A stretch of 64,000 bases of DNA from an uncultured Bacteroidales bacterium (GTDB lineage: Bacteria > Bacteroidota > Bacteroidia > Bacteroidales > Paludibacteraceae), in assembly GCA_900317745.1 (NCBI GenBank), contig ONHW01000008.1:1-64000 (forward strand), written 5' to 3'. A program made the translations under genes and the position numbers. The notes beneath the pieces are model-generated. The model saw only the letters and a program-made list of their open reading frames with translations. It did not search any database and was not told the DNA's origin. Positions 8,019-16,622 of this stretch are shown here, piece by piece (position 1 is the stretch's first letter; every line of letters begins with the position of its first letter).

Positions 8019-9169
8019 TTTATTCGCTCGAGTGCTTCCATACAATCCTCGCGTCTTGAGAATCCCGAGAAGCGTACATATCCTTCACCCGACTGTCCGA
8101 ATCCTACGCCGGGTGTACATACCACCTGGCATTGTTCCAGCAGATGGTCGAAGAATTGCCATGAGTTCCATCCGTACGGTGCTTTGCACCATATATACGG
8201 TGCATTTTCTCCGCCATACACCTGAAACCCCATCTCACTCAATCCGGTTCTTATAAGTTGTGCTGTTGTCAGGTAGTGATTGATGTTCGCCCTGCAGTCT
8301 TCCTGCCCTTCAGCCGTGTATGTTGCCATGGCAGCGCGTTGCGATACGTACGAGGTGCCGTTGTACTTTGTGGTCTGTCTGCGCAGCCATAAGTCATTCA
8401 AACCGGTGGCTTTTGGTACAATGGTGTAACCGCAGCGTAGAGAGGTGAATCCGGCACTTTTGCTGAAACTGCGCACTTCGATTGCCACCTGCTTCGCTCC
8501 GGCTATCTCATAGATGCTGTGCGGTATATCCGGCTGCGTAATAAATGCCTCGTAGGCTCCGTCGTAGATAATGATACTTTTGTTAGCCAGCGCATAATCT
8601 ACCCACTGCTTGAGTTGGTCGTATGTGAGCACAATACCGGTCGGGTTGTTCGGATAACACAGATAGATGATATCCGCTTTTCCTGTAGGCAGGTCGGGCA
8701 CGAATCCGTTTTCTGCCAGACAGGGAATGTTCAGTATCTGTCTCCCTGCCATAATCGTTGTATCTGCGTATGCTGGATACGACGGATCAAGTATGGCTAC
8801 GCTGTTGTCCCTTGCAAACAATTCGCTCAGGTTACCCAGATCACTGCCCGCTCCATCGCTGACAAACACCTCGTCCAAATCCAATTGTATGTTGCGTGGT
8901 GCATAATCGTTGTCGATGATCGCCTGCCGCAGCCAGTGATAGCCGGCTTCCGGTCCGTATCCGCGGAACGTATCCTGATGCGCCAACTCGTCGGCAGCCT
9001 GCTGCATGGCTTGTACAATCACCTGCGGCAACGGACGAGTCACATCGCCCACACCTAACTGTAATACTCTTTGCCCCGGATGGGAAGCCGAATACGCCTT
9101 GGTGCGGTCGGTGATATCCTTAAACAGATATTGCCCTTGCAGGTTTCGGAAGTTTGAGTTGATCTTCAT
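7970..9169 (-). CDS. dapL: LL-diaminopimelate aminotransferase
   Basis: 399 residues, PLP enzyme converting tetrahydrodipicolinate directly to LL-diaminopimelate with glutamate as amino donor, bypassing the succinylase or acetylase routes. The Schiff-base lysine is in SFSKSAGFTSLRCGY; the PLP pocket is seen in DGAGSDLGNL and YPNNPTG; C-terminal Arg in GYVRFSGF. It works with DapF, whose stop is 5 bases upstream, to make meso-DAP for lysine and the wall. The ATG at 9169 gives the family N-terminus MKINSNFRNLQGQYLF. The last dozen residues (IIHRKSEIPNHK) are encoded by an interspersed repeat and are probably a recent tail. Confidence 0.95.
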   Translation of the reverse strand: MKINSNFRNLQGQYLFKDITDRTKAYSASHPGQRVLQLGVGDVTRPLPQVIVQAMQQAADELAHQDTFRGYGPEAGYHWLRQAIIDNDYAPRNIQLDLDEVFVSDGAGSDLGNLSELFARDNSVAILDPSYPAYADTTIMAGRQILNIPCLAENGFVPDLPTGKADIIYLCYPNNPTGIVLTYDQLKQWVDYALANKSIIIYDGAYEAFITQPDIPHSIYEIAGAKQVAIEVRSFSKSAGFTSLRCGYTIVPKATGLNDLWLRRQTTKYNGTSYVSQRAAMATYTAEGQEDCRANINHYLTTAQLIRTGLSEMGFQVYGGENAPYIWCKAPYGWNSWQFFDHLLEQCQVVCTPGVGFGQSGEGYVRFSGFSRREDCMEALERIKNDQIIHRKSEIPNHK

Positions 9170-9174
9170 AGCAA

Positions 9175-9996
9175 TTACAGATAATATTCGCCACGGTAAA
9201 CGATGGTTGCGGTGCCGCTCATGAATATGGATTCGTTGTCACCCGCCCATTGTATTCGCAACTCACCTCCGGGCAGGTGTACCGTCACATCTCTGCCGGT
9301 GTATCCCAGTCGTATAGCTGCGGCTACCGCGGCACAAGCGCCCGTTCCGCAGGCTTGCGTCTCTCCTGAACCGCGTTCCCACACACGCAGGTCGATCTCG
9401 CTGCGGTTACGTACGCATGCAAACTCCACGTTCGTACCCTCTGAAAAATGCGGATGCGTGGCAATTTGCCTGCCTAACCGGTGTAACTGCTCTGAGGAAA
9501 TCTCATATTCACTGAAGAACACAGCGTGAGGGTTACCCATGTTCACCTGCGTAAAAGTTTGAGGAAGAGTGTCCAGTATGGGTGCTTCGGCTGCTATAAC
9601 CGGTATACCCATATTGACCTTCACATTCTTCACCAATCCGTCAGTAACCTGTAACGCCAGTTCGCGGATACCTGCTTGGGTTGCAATAGTCAGTTGCCTC
9701 CTGCGGCACAGATAACTCTCGTACAGATATTTGCCTACACACCGGATAGCGTTACCGCACATCTGCGCCTCCGAGCCGTCGGCATTGAAGATGCGCATAC
9801 GTGCATCAGCTTCGTTGTCCGGCAACATCAGCACCAGTCCGTCCGAACCCGCACCGGTATGTCTGTCGCTTATCCGGCGAGCCAGTGCCGGTATGTCGGC
9901 GTGGGCGATGAGGGCGGCTGTATCCTCTTCAAAACAATCGATGTACACGTAGTCATTGCTCAGCCCGTGCATCTTGATGAACGGAAGATTTGCCAT
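9175..9996 (-). CDS. dapF: Diaminopimelate epimerase
   Basis: 273 residues. Converts LL- to meso-diaminopimelate with two catalytic cysteines that act as acid and base: Cys80 in AQMCGNAIRC and Cys216 in ETQACGTGACAAV. The repeated alpha-beta fold halves are recognisable (FIKMHGLSNDYVYID at the N-terminus). The ATG at 9996 is chosen because the family begins immediately before the FIKMHG strand; the upstream extension is repeat-like. It precedes dapL by 5 bases and follows glnN by 32 bases, so it is translated from the same operon. Confidence 0.95.
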   Translation of the reverse strand: MANLPFIKMHGLSNDYVYIDCFEEDTAALIAHADIPALARRISDRHTGAGSDGLVLMLPDNEADARMRIFNADGSEAQMCGNAIRCVGKYLYESYLCRRRQLTIATQAGIRELALQVTDGLVKNVKVNMGIPVIAAEAPILDTLPQTFTQVNMGNPHAVFFSEYEISSEQLHRLGRQIATHPHFSEGTNVEFACVRNRSEIDLRVWERGSGETQACGTGACAAVAAAIRLGYTGRDVTVHLPGGELRIQWAGDNESIFMSGTATIVYRGEYYL

Positions 9997-10028
9997 AGGT
10001 CTTGGTTGAGTGAATAAACAGTTGATGT

Positions 10029-12230
10029 TTAGTGTGTAAATAGCAGTTCTCTGTACTTGGGCAGTGTCCACATCTCGTCATCCACAATGAGTTCGAGTGC
10101 GTCTGCATGTTCGCGTATCTGTGCCATTAGTGGCAGAACGCAATCGTGGTACGCCACGGCTTTGCTTCGTTCGTCAGTCTGGCGGTTGGCTTTATGACGC
10201 GCTTCGGTCATAGCATCTACACCCTCGAGTATGGCACAGGAGTGATTCTCTATTTGGCGGATGATATCATAGTCGCGTGCGTTGAGTGAAGCAACCTCTT
10301 CGGCAGCGAACACCTGTTTTACTGCCAGTACGTTTTGCAATAGCATTGTTTGGTAACGTTTGGCTGCAGGCAACACGTGGTTCAGAACGAGGTCGCCCAG
10401 CACGCGGCTCTCTATTTGCAGTTTTTTGTTGTATGTACTCCATTTCACTTCGCAGCGGCTGTGTAACTCCGCCTCGCTCAGTACACCTGTTGCTTCGAAC
10501 ATCTTCACTGTTTCCGGCAGCAGATATTGGTCGAAGATCACCGGTACACTCGTCTCACAGTTCAGTCCGCGCTTGGCTGCTTCGGCTTTCCACTCTTCAG
10601 AGTAACCGTTGCCGTCAAAGCGTATAGGTTTGCATGACACGATATATTGCCGTATCACCTCAAACAGTGCCCGCTCTTTCGGCTGCCCTTGCTCAATGCG
10701 CGTATCAACCTCCTGCTTGAATAGAAGCAGTTGCTCTGCTACGGCGGCGTTAAGCGCTAACATTGCTGCACCGCAGTTGGCACTCGAGCCCACGGCACGG
10801 AACTCAAACCTGTTGCCCGTGAACGCAAACGGTGACGTGCGGTTGCGGTCGGTGTTGTCGAGCAGGATCTCGGGGATATTTGCCACGCCGAGTTTCATCT
10901 CTTTCTTGGCGTTGATGACAATAGCTTCGTCGGCAGACGCGTGCTCCAGTTTGTCCAATACGGCACTTATCTGCTTGCCGAGAAACACGCTGATGATAGC
11001 AGGCGGTGCCTCGTTCGCTCCCAAACGGTGCTCGTTGGTCGCGGAGGCAATAGATGCTTTCAGCAAGCCGTTGTATTTATACACCGCCATCAGTACATTC
11101 ACCAGGAACGTGATAAACTGCAGGTTCTGGTACGGGTTCTTGCCGGGTGCGAGCAGATTGATACCTGTGTTCGTTCCTATCGACCAGTTGCAATGCTTGC
11201 CGCTGCCGTTCACTCCGGCAAAAGGTTTCTCGTGCAGCAGTACACGGAAATGGTGGCGTTGCGCCACACGCTCCATGATGGACATAACGAGCAGGTTGTG
11301 GTCGTTGGCAAGATTGACATTCTCATATACCGGTGCCATCTCGAACTGGTTCGGTGCTACTTCGTTATGGCGCGTACGAACAGGCACGCCTGCACGCAAG
11401 GCTTCATATTCCAGTTCGCGCATAAACGCCAGCACCCTGGCAGGTATAGCGCCGAAATAGTGGTCGCCCAACTGCTGGTTCTTGGCACTCAGGTGACCCA
11501 TCAGTGTCCTGCCTGTCAGCACCAGATCCGGACGGGCGTTGTATAACGCTTCATCCACAAGAAAATACTCTTGCTCCCAACCCAGGTTGGCATGAACGTG
11601 CTTCACCTGCTTGTCGAAATATGCGCACACCTCTCTCGCGGCGTGGCATAGTGCGGCGGTCGAGCGGATCAGTGGCGTCTTGTAGTCCAACGCCTCACCC
11701 GTATATGCCACAAACACAGTCGGGATACACAATGTGTCGCCTATCAGGAACACAGGCGACGAGGGATCCCACGCCGAGTAACCGCGTGCCTCAAACGTGT
11801 TGCGTATGCCTCCGCTCGGAAACGAAGAAGCATCCGGCTCCTGCTGGTACAACGCTTCACCGCTGAACTCCTCGATCAGCGTACCGTCTTTCAGCGTGAA
11901 GAATGCGTCGTGCTTCTCCGCTGTGCCGCCTGTCAACGGCTGAAACCAGTGCGTGAAGTGTGTTGCACCATGATCCATAGCCCATTTGCGAATGCCGATG
12001 GCTACTATGCCTGCAATCTCACGGTGAATCGTGCGACCGTTATCTACGTCGTCGAACAACTGCTCCAGTACATCTTGGGCTATATACTCCTTCATCCGCT
12101 CGCGGGTGAATACGTCGCGTGCAAAGTAGTCTTTTACCTTCTCTTCACTGCACAGCGTTGCTGACTCCTGAACGCCGGGCGCGCGGTGATTCATACTAAG
12201 CTTGATGGCCTCAAATCGAATATTGCTCAT
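10029..12230 (-). CDS. glnN: Glutamine synthetase, type III
   Basis: 733 residues, far longer than type I or II enzymes and matching the GSIII class of Bacteroidetes and cyanobacteria. It makes glutamine from glutamate, ammonia and ATP. Motifs: WFQPLTGGTAEKHD in the GSIII-specific N-terminal part, metal-binding GWEQEYFLVD, the ATP-site stretch NGSGKHCNWS, and RFEFRAVGSSAN. Start ATG at 12230 is followed by MSNIRFEAIKL, typical of the class. A promoter lies at 12313-12344. The next genes are dapF (32 bases), dapL and glmS, which consume or depend on glutamate and glutamine, so the operon couples nitrogen assimilation to wall precursors. Confidence 0.96.
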   Translation of the reverse strand: MSNIRFEAIKLSMNHRAPGVQESATLCSEEKVKDYFARDVFTRERMKEYIAQDVLEQLFDDVDNGRTIHREIAGIVAIGIRKWAMDHGATHFTHWFQPLTGGTAEKHDAFFTLKDGTLIEEFSGEALYQQEPDASSFPSGGIRNTFEARGYSAWDPSSPVFLIGDTLCIPTVFVAYTGEALDYKTPLIRSTAALCHAAREVCAYFDKQVKHVHANLGWEQEYFLVDEALYNARPDLVLTGRTLMGHLSAKNQQLGDHYFGAIPARVLAFMRELEYEALRAGVPVRTRHNEVAPNQFEMAPVYENVNLANDHNLLVMSIMERVAQRHHFRVLLHEKPFAGVNGSGKHCNWSIGTNTGINLLAPGKNPYQNLQFITFLVNVLMAVYKYNGLLKASIASATNEHRLGANEAPPAIISVFLGKQISAVLDKLEHASADEAIVINAKKEMKLGVANIPEILLDNTDRNRTSPFAFTGNRFEFRAVGSSANCGAAMLALNAAVAEQLLLFKQEVDTRIEQGQPKERALFEVIRQYIVSCKPIRFDGNGYSEEWKAEAAKRGLNCETSVPVIFDQYLLPETVKMFEATGVLSEAELHSRCEVKWSTYNKKLQIESRVLGDLVLNHVLPAAKRYQTMLLQNVLAVKQVFAAEEVASLNARDYDIIRQIENHSCAILEGVDAMTEARHKANRQTDERSKAVAYHDCVLPLMAQIREHADALELIVDDEMWTLPKYRELLFTH

Positions 12231-12312
12231 ATTGGATAGGATATATTAGTGTATGTTTAAGCAAATGACGCTGATTTTTGTTTTTAATCGGATTAAATTC
12301 AAAAAACAGCAG

Positions 12313-12344
12313 CAAATTTACATTATTTTTTAGAAATATGCAAA
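12313..12344 (-). promoter_or_regulatory. Promoter for glnN-dapF-dapL-glmS
   Basis: Minus-strand TTTG (12341-12344), 20 bases, TAAATTTG (12313-12320). It lies 82 bases before the glnN ATG. No other promoter is evident before dapF, dapL or glmS. Confidence 0.75.
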
Positions 12345-12440
12345 TCGTTTTCGCAAATCAGTGTCATTTTCTGCTATTGATGTCCGCCTTTTTTCATTTT
12401 TGCTCACTACACATGAAAATTCATTCCAGCATTGCCGCAC

Positions 12441-12480
12441 AACAAAAAACGGCACCGCTTCTGCAGTGCCGTTTTTGTTA
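12441..12480 (-). terminator. Terminator after rmuC
   Basis: AACAAAAAACGGCAC pairs almost perfectly with GTGCCGTTTTTGTT across CGCTTCTGCA. The U-run falls on the correct side for the minus strand, and its symmetric flanks would also work on the plus strand. Confidence 0.8.
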
Positions 12481-12482
12481 TG

Positions 12483-12525
12483 CTTCCAACTTTCAAACCC
12501 TCAAACCTTCCAACTTTCACACCTC
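12483..12525. repeat. CAAACCTTCCAACTTTC-type repeat at the end of rmuC
   Basis: CCAACTTTCAAACCCTC, AAACCTTCCAACTTTC words are stacked between the rmuC terminator and the rmuC stop codon, covering the last few codons. A low-complexity repeat, not a gene. Confidence 0.65.
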
Positions 12526-13812
12526 GGTGTTTTCCGGGAGCGATTTGCTGGTCTTGGCACCCAGTTCGCGGATGCGGTCAGCCGTGCGCAGGACGTTGCC
12601 GTTGCCCTCCGAGAGTTTCTTGAACGCCTCGCTGTACGCTTTCTGTGCCGCGTCAAGGCTCTTCTGTACCTTCTGAAAATCCTCGGTCATGCCACACAGT
12701 TTGTCGTACATCGCACCGGCAAGACGCGCTATCTCCTGCGCGTTGCGGTTCTGGTTCTCTTGTTTCCATACATAACTGATGGTGTGCAGCGTGGCAAGCA
12801 GTGTGGTAGGGCTGACAATCACTATCTTCCGTTCGAGCGCATAGTCGTACAGGGTGTTGTCTGCCTGAATAGCGACGCTGTAGGAAGCCTCTATCGGCAC
12901 GAACATCAGTACAAAGTCCGGCGTGTTCAGTCCTGTTGCGCGCTGGTACTGCTTGTCGTACAACTCCTTGACATGCTGTTTGAGCGACTCGACATGCGCC
13001 TTGAGCAGCATCTTGTACTGCTCATCTGTCTCTGCGTGCTGCAATTGCTCGTACGCTACAAGCGATACCTTCGAATCGACAATGATATGTTTGTTGTCCG
13101 GCATGCGGATGATCACATCCGGACGCAGCGTCTCGCCTTCTGTGCCGTGCACCACCACCTCGCGGTCGTACTCGACACCTTTCCTCAGTCCCGACGCCTC
13201 CAGCACTTTCTCCAGGATGAACTCGCCCCAGTTGCCCTGCTTCTTCACGTCACCTTTCAATGCCTGCGTGAGGTTGGTGGCGTCCTTCGAGAGCGTGCGG
13301 TTGAGTTCGATGAGTTGCTTGAGTTCGGCTTGCAGCGAGGCTTTTTCGCGGGTCTCCTGACTGAAGGCGTTATTCACCTGCTCGCGAAAATCCTTCAGCC
13401 GCTCGCTCAGTGGCAGCAACATATCGCCAATCTGCTTGCGGCTTTGCTGTGCCAGATCCTCCTGCCGCTGGTGCAGCACACGGTTGGCAATGTTCTCAAA
13501 CTCCGTGGTAAGGCGCTTCTGCATCTCGTCTATCTCCTGCTTGTGCTTCTGTTGCTCGGCTTGTGCCTCGCCGAGTTGTTTGTCCAGCAGTTGCTGCAGG
13601 TGTCGTTTGTCGGCTTCGGCAGCCGCCAGATCGGCGGTGAGTGAGGTCACCTTGTCGCGCAAGGCAGCCGTATCCGCTGCACCCTGATCGTACAAGGCAC
13701 GTGCCTGCTCCCACTGCTTGCGCATCACCAGCCAAACGACCAGCGCACCCAAAGCAATGCCTGCCGACAAGAGGATGAATGGTAGTGCTGTATCCATAAT
13801 ATCGTTTATCAT
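12517..13812 (-). CDS. rmuC: RmuC-family DNA recombination protein
   Basis: 431 residues. A membrane anchor at 9-29 (LPFILLSAGIALGALVVWLV) precedes a long coiled coil (about 35-170) rich in Glu, Gln and Lys, then the conserved RmuC nuclease-like domain with GNWGEFILEKVLEASGL, RPDVIIRMP and IIVDSKVSL. RmuC limits DNA inversions in E. coli and has the PD-(D/E)XK-like fold. The frame offers ATG at 13812 or 13797; the first is used here but the second is equally possible. It follows clpX by 24 bases on the same strand. Confidence 0.9.
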   Translation of the reverse strand: MINDIMDTALPFILLSAGIALGALVVWLVMRKQWEQARALYDQGAADTAALRDKVTSLTADLAAAEADKRHLQQLLDKQLGEAQAEQQKHKQEIDEMQKRLTTEFENIANRVLHQRQEDLAQQSRKQIGDMLLPLSERLKDFREQVNNAFSQETREKASLQAELKQLIELNRTLSKDATNLTQALKGDVKKQGNWGEFILEKVLEASGLRKGVEYDREVVVHGTEGETLRPDVIIRMPDNKHIIVDSKVSLVAYEQLQHAETDEQYKMLLKAHVESLKQHVKELYDKQYQRATGLNTPDFVLMFVPIEASYSVAIQADNTLYDYALERKIVIVSPTTLLATLHTISYVWKQENQNRNAQEIARLAGAMYDKLCGMTEDFQKVQKSLDAAQKAYSEAFKKLSEGNGNVLRTADRIRELGAKTSKSLPENTEV

Positions 13813-13836
13813 TGGGCAGCCCGTGACAGCTGCGGT

Positions 13837-15132
13837 TTAGCCGACTAGACGGTTGGCATCGATCTTCGCCAGTTTCTGCTCCGCCAGCTCGCGCGTGATA
13901 ACACAATCTTTGTCGGGTATGTCGAACATGATATCCATCATAATCGTCTCGGTCAGGCTGCGTAATCCGCGTGCGCCCAGTTTGAACTCAACGGCTTTGT
14001 CCACTATATAGTCGAGCGCACCTTCGTCGAACGTCAGACGTATACCGTCCATCTGCATCAGTTTCTCGTACTGCTTGGTGATGGCGTTCTTGGGTTCGGT
14101 CAGGATACGCTTGAGGGCTGCTCGGTCCAAGGGCTCCAGATACGTGATGATCGGCAGTCGTCCGATAATCTCGGGTATGAGTCCGAACGCCTTCAGATCC
14201 TGCGGAGCAATGTACTGCAGCAGGTCGTCCTTGTCGATACGTTTGGTTTTGTTCTGCGACTCAAACCCTACAACCTGCGTGTTCAGGCGCTGGGCGATCT
14301 TCTTCTCTATCCCGTCGAACGCTCCGCCGCAGATGAACAGAATGTTCTGCGTGTTGACGTGTATGAACTCCTGTTCGGGGTGCTTGCGTCCGCCCTTGGG
14401 TGGCACGTTCACTATCGATCCTTCCAGCAACTTCAGCAGTCCCTGCTGTACACCCTCGCCCGACACGTCGCGCGTGATCGAGGGGTTGTCCGACTTGCGG
14501 GCGATCTTGTCTATCTCGTCGATGAACACTATGCCGCGTTCGGTTTTTGCCAGGTCATAATCTGCCTCCTGCAGCAGCCTGACGAGCAGCGACTCCACAT
14601 CCTCGCCCACATATCCTGCCTCGGTCAGCACCGTGGCATCGACGATCGTGAACGGCACGGCGAGCATTTTGGCTATCGTGCGCGCCATGAGCGTCTTGCC
14701 TGTGCCGGTCGAACCGACAAGGATGATATTCGACTTCTCAATCTCCACGCCATCGGCAGTCTCGGGTTGCAGCAGACGTTTGTAGTGGTTATATACCGCT
14801 ACGGCGAGGTGCTTCTTCGCTTCGTCCTGACCAATCACATACTGGTCGAGAAACGCCTTGATCTGCGTTGGGCGCGGCAGCGTTTGCATATCCAGTTTGC
14901 CGTCGTTCACTATACCCGCCTCGGCTGCCTCGGCGCGGTTCTTCTCCTTGCGTTGCTTGCTCTCCTGCGGGTTGTTGCCCTTCAGTGCCTCGGGAAACTG
15001 CTCGGCGAGTATGGCGTGAGCACTCTCGATACACTCAAAGCAGATGAACCGTCCGTCCACGCCTTGAAACAACTGCTCGTACGGCAACTCGTTGCCGCAA
15101 AACGAACAACGGCCTTTGTCCTTCTTACTCAT
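13837..15132 (-). CDS. clpX: ClpX, ATPase subunit of the ClpXP protease
   Basis: 431 residues. The N-terminal zinc-binding domain has Cys9, Cys12, Cys31 and Cys34. The AAA+ domain shows Walker A GSTGTGKT (140-147), Walker B GIVFIDEIDKI, and sensor regions around GARGLRSLTE. ClpX recognises and unfolds tagged proteins and passes them to ClpP through IGF-type loops; IAQRLNTQVVGF lies in the expected place. The gene starts 14 bases after the clpP stop, the usual clpP-clpX pairing, and is followed by rmuC. Confidence 0.97.
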   Translation of the reverse strand: MSKKDKGRCSFCGNELPYEQLFQGVDGRFICFECIESAHAILAEQFPEALKGNNPQESKQRKEKNRAEAAEAGIVNDGKLDMQTLPRPTQIKAFLDQYVIGQDEAKKHLAVAVYNHYKRLLQPETADGVEIEKSNIILVGSTGTGKTLMARTIAKMLAVPFTIVDATVLTEAGYVGEDVESLLVRLLQEADYDLAKTERGIVFIDEIDKIARKSDNPSITRDVSGEGVQQGLLKLLEGSIVNVPPKGGRKHPEQEFIHVNTQNILFICGGAFDGIEKKIAQRLNTQVVGFESQNKTKRIDKDDLLQYIAPQDLKAFGLIPEIIGRLPIITYLEPLDRAALKRILTEPKNAITKQYEKLMQMDGIRLTFDEGALDYIVDKAVEFKLGARGLRSLTETIMMDIMFDIPDKDCVITRELAEQKLAKIDANRLVG

Positions 15133-15146
15133 GATCTTCAGCCTCC

Positions 15147-15830
15147 TTATCTCTCCGCCTTCGTATATACGCGGTCGATCATTCCGTAGTTGAGTGCCTC
15201 TTGTGCTGTCATCCAGTAGTCGCGGTCAGCGTCCTGACGGATCTTGTCGATGGTCTGGTGCGAGTGGTCGGCTATGATCTGGTAGAGCTCGTCCTTGAGT
15301 TTGAGTATCTCGCGTGCGGTAATCTCAATGTCGCTGGCCTGCCCCTGTATGCCACCCATCGGCTGGTGGATCATGACGCGTGAGTGGGGTAGTGCGCTAC
15401 GCATACCAGCCTCGCCCGCAACAAGCAACACGGCACCCATCGAGGCAGCCATCCCCGTACACATAGTGCTTACCTTCGACGACACGAACTGCATCGTATC
15501 GTATATACCCAATCCGGCATACACCGAGCCGCCGGGAGTGTTCAGGTAGAGGTGGATATCTCTATCCGGGTCACTGGAGTTGAGGTACAACAGTTGTGCC
15601 TCTATTACATTGGCGGTATAATCGTTAATCTCCGTGCCGAGGAAAATGATTCGGTCCATCATTAGTCGCGAGAACACATCCATCTGTGTCACGTTCAACT
15701 GTCGCTCTTCGAGAATAGACGGACTGATATAGTTCGCTCTGGGCTGCGCAGCCATAGAGTCGTGCATAACTTGCTCCACGTGCATGCTATTCATGCCCTG
15801 GGCGGTAGCGAATTTAAGGAAATCGTTCAT
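15147..15830 (-). CDS. clpP: ClpP, protease subunit of ClpXP
   Basis: 227 residues, a serine peptidase that assembles as two seven-membered rings. The catalytic triad reads Ser130 (GMAASMGAV), His155 (MIHQPMGG) and Asp204 (DRDYW), with the family spacing of 25 and 49 residues. The N-terminal 35 residues before YISPSILEER are longer than in E. coli and probably include a processed propeptide. The first gene of clpP-clpX-rmuC. No promoter of the TAnnTTTG form was found in the 148-base gap upstream, so it may be reached by readthrough from rpsT. Confidence 0.97.
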   Translation of the reverse strand: MNDFLKFATAQGMNSMHVEQVMHDSMAAQPRANYISPSILEERQLNVTQMDVFSRLMMDRIIFLGTEINDYTANVIEAQLLYLNSSDPDRDIHLYLNTPGGSVYAGLGIYDTMQFVSSKVSTMCTGMAASMGAVLLVAGEAGMRSALPHSRVMIHQPMGGIQGQASDIEITAREILKLKDELYQIIADHSHQTIDKIRQDADRDYWMTAQEALNYGMIDRVYTKAER

Positions 15831-15865
15831 ATTCGTTGTAATTTATTCAAGTTTTCAAATTCTCT

Positions 15866-15918
15866 CCCCCCTCAACCCTCAACTCTCTCCCCTCTGTGAG
15901 GGGAGCCGGAGGGGTGTC
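15866..15918. repeat. CCCCTC...GAGGGG palindromic repeat, copy 1
   Basis: CTCAACCCTCAACTC leads into CCCCTCTGTGAGGGG and GCCGGAGGGGTGTC. The same plan, pyrimidine block, palindrome, then a G-rich block, returns at 47423-47458 and 51942-51980, each time at the 3' end of a minus-strand gene. Confidence 0.7.
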
Positions 15919-15922
15919 TAAG

Positions 15923-15957
15923 ACAACAAAGGCCGCCAATGCTGGCAGCCTTGTTGT
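15923..15957 (-). terminator. Hairpin after rpsT
   Basis: ACAACAAAGGC.GCCA pairs with TGGC.GCCTTGTTGT. The stem is strong but no long T-run follows on the minus strand, so it may only attenuate transcription from rpsT into clpP. Confidence 0.6.
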
Positions 15958-15978
15958 ATCACCTGACAAGGAACCCGC

Positions 15979-16233
15979 TTAGGCGAGTTTGTTGATATAA
16001 CGAGCCAATTTCGATTTGAGGTTGGCTGCTTTGTTGTCATGAATGATGTTACGCTTCGCCAGCTTGTCGAGCATCGAACTTACCTTGGGCAGCATAGCTG
16101 CGGCAGCAGCCTTGTCGCTCGTGGCGCGCAGATCGCGAACGGCGTTGCGGGCGGTCTTTGCATAGTAATGGTTGCGAGCCTTGCGGGTCGCGGTCTGACG
16201 AATACGTTTCAGTGATGATTTGTGGTTTGCCAT
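15979..16233 (-). CDS. rpsT: Ribosomal protein S20
   Basis: 84 residues beginning [14 protein letters not shown], the classic S20 N-terminus, with abundant Lys, Arg and Ala in three long helices that bind 16S rRNA. Start 16233 is fixed by this N-terminus; the extra upstream codons are not part of the family. A hairpin (16243-16259) lies 9 bases before the ATG. The nearest promoter is that of tRNA-Glu (16496-16527), suggesting a tRNA-Glu/rpsT transcript. Confidence 0.97.
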   Translation of the reverse strand: MANHKSSLKRIRQTATRKARNHYYAKTARNAVRDLRATSDKAAAAAMLPKVSSMLDKLAKRNIIHDNKAANLKSKLARYINKLA

Positions 16234-16242
16234 CTTTGTAAT

Positions 16243-16259
16243 GAGGGTATGCAACCCTC
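16243..16259 (-). promoter_or_regulatory. Hairpin in the rpsT leader
   Basis: On the RNA, GAGGGT pairs with ACCCTC across the loop TGCAT, ending 9 bases before the rpsT ATG. E. coli S20 is autoregulated at translation; whether this hairpin has such a role is inference only. Confidence 0.4.
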
Positions 16260-16346
16260 TGATTTTTGTTTGTTAGTGTTAAATGTTTACATTTACACGA
16301 TCTTGCTAAAACCTTAGCCAACAAGATTCTTAAGAGAGGAAAGTGG

Positions 16347-16418
16347 TAGTCCATAGCAGAGTCGAACTGCTCTTTAGAGAATGAAAATCTCTCGTCCTAA
16401 CCGATAGACGAATGGACC
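16347..16418 (-). tRNA. tRNA-Glu(UUC)
   Basis: Minus strand: acceptor GGTCCAT pairs with ATGGACT, the anticodon stem AGAGA/TCTCT holds loop TTTTCAT with anticodon TTC, and the T-arm has the GTTCGA core. The discriminator A is followed by an encoded CCA at 16344-16346. Confidence 0.95.
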
Positions 16419-16495
16419 ATTGCGTTCGGATATTACGCTAACGAACAGGGTAAGTTGTGTACCTCAAATCAGTGCGTTGAAGCCGAAAGCGGGTG

Positions 16496-16527
16496 CAAAA
16501 GTACAAATTTATTTTCAATTATGCAAA
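16496..16527 (-). promoter_or_regulatory. Promoter for tRNA-Glu (and probably rpsT)
   Basis: Minus-strand TTTG (16524-16527), 20 bases, TACTTTTG (16496-16503), about 80 bases before the tRNA. No separate promoter was seen between tRNA-Glu and rpsT. Confidence 0.75.
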
Positions 16528-16562
16528 TTTTATTATAAAAAAAATAGATTTTTGCCTGCTTA

Positions 16563-16594
16563 TTTGCACATTTGATTTATTTTTTGTATCTTTG
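16563..16594 (+). promoter_or_regulatory. Promoter for the barrel gene at 16623
   Basis: TTTG at 16563-16566, 20 bases, TATCTTTG at 16587-16594, 28 bases before the ATG. Divergent from the tRNA-Glu promoter. Confidence 0.8.
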
Positions 16595-16622
16595 CATGTC
16601 AAAATATGACTTTTATACGCAA

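Noticed and set aside
12278..13644. Overlapping plus-strand frames opposite rmuC
   Set aside because: They mirror the coiled-coil codon pattern of rmuC and have no start context or family similarity.
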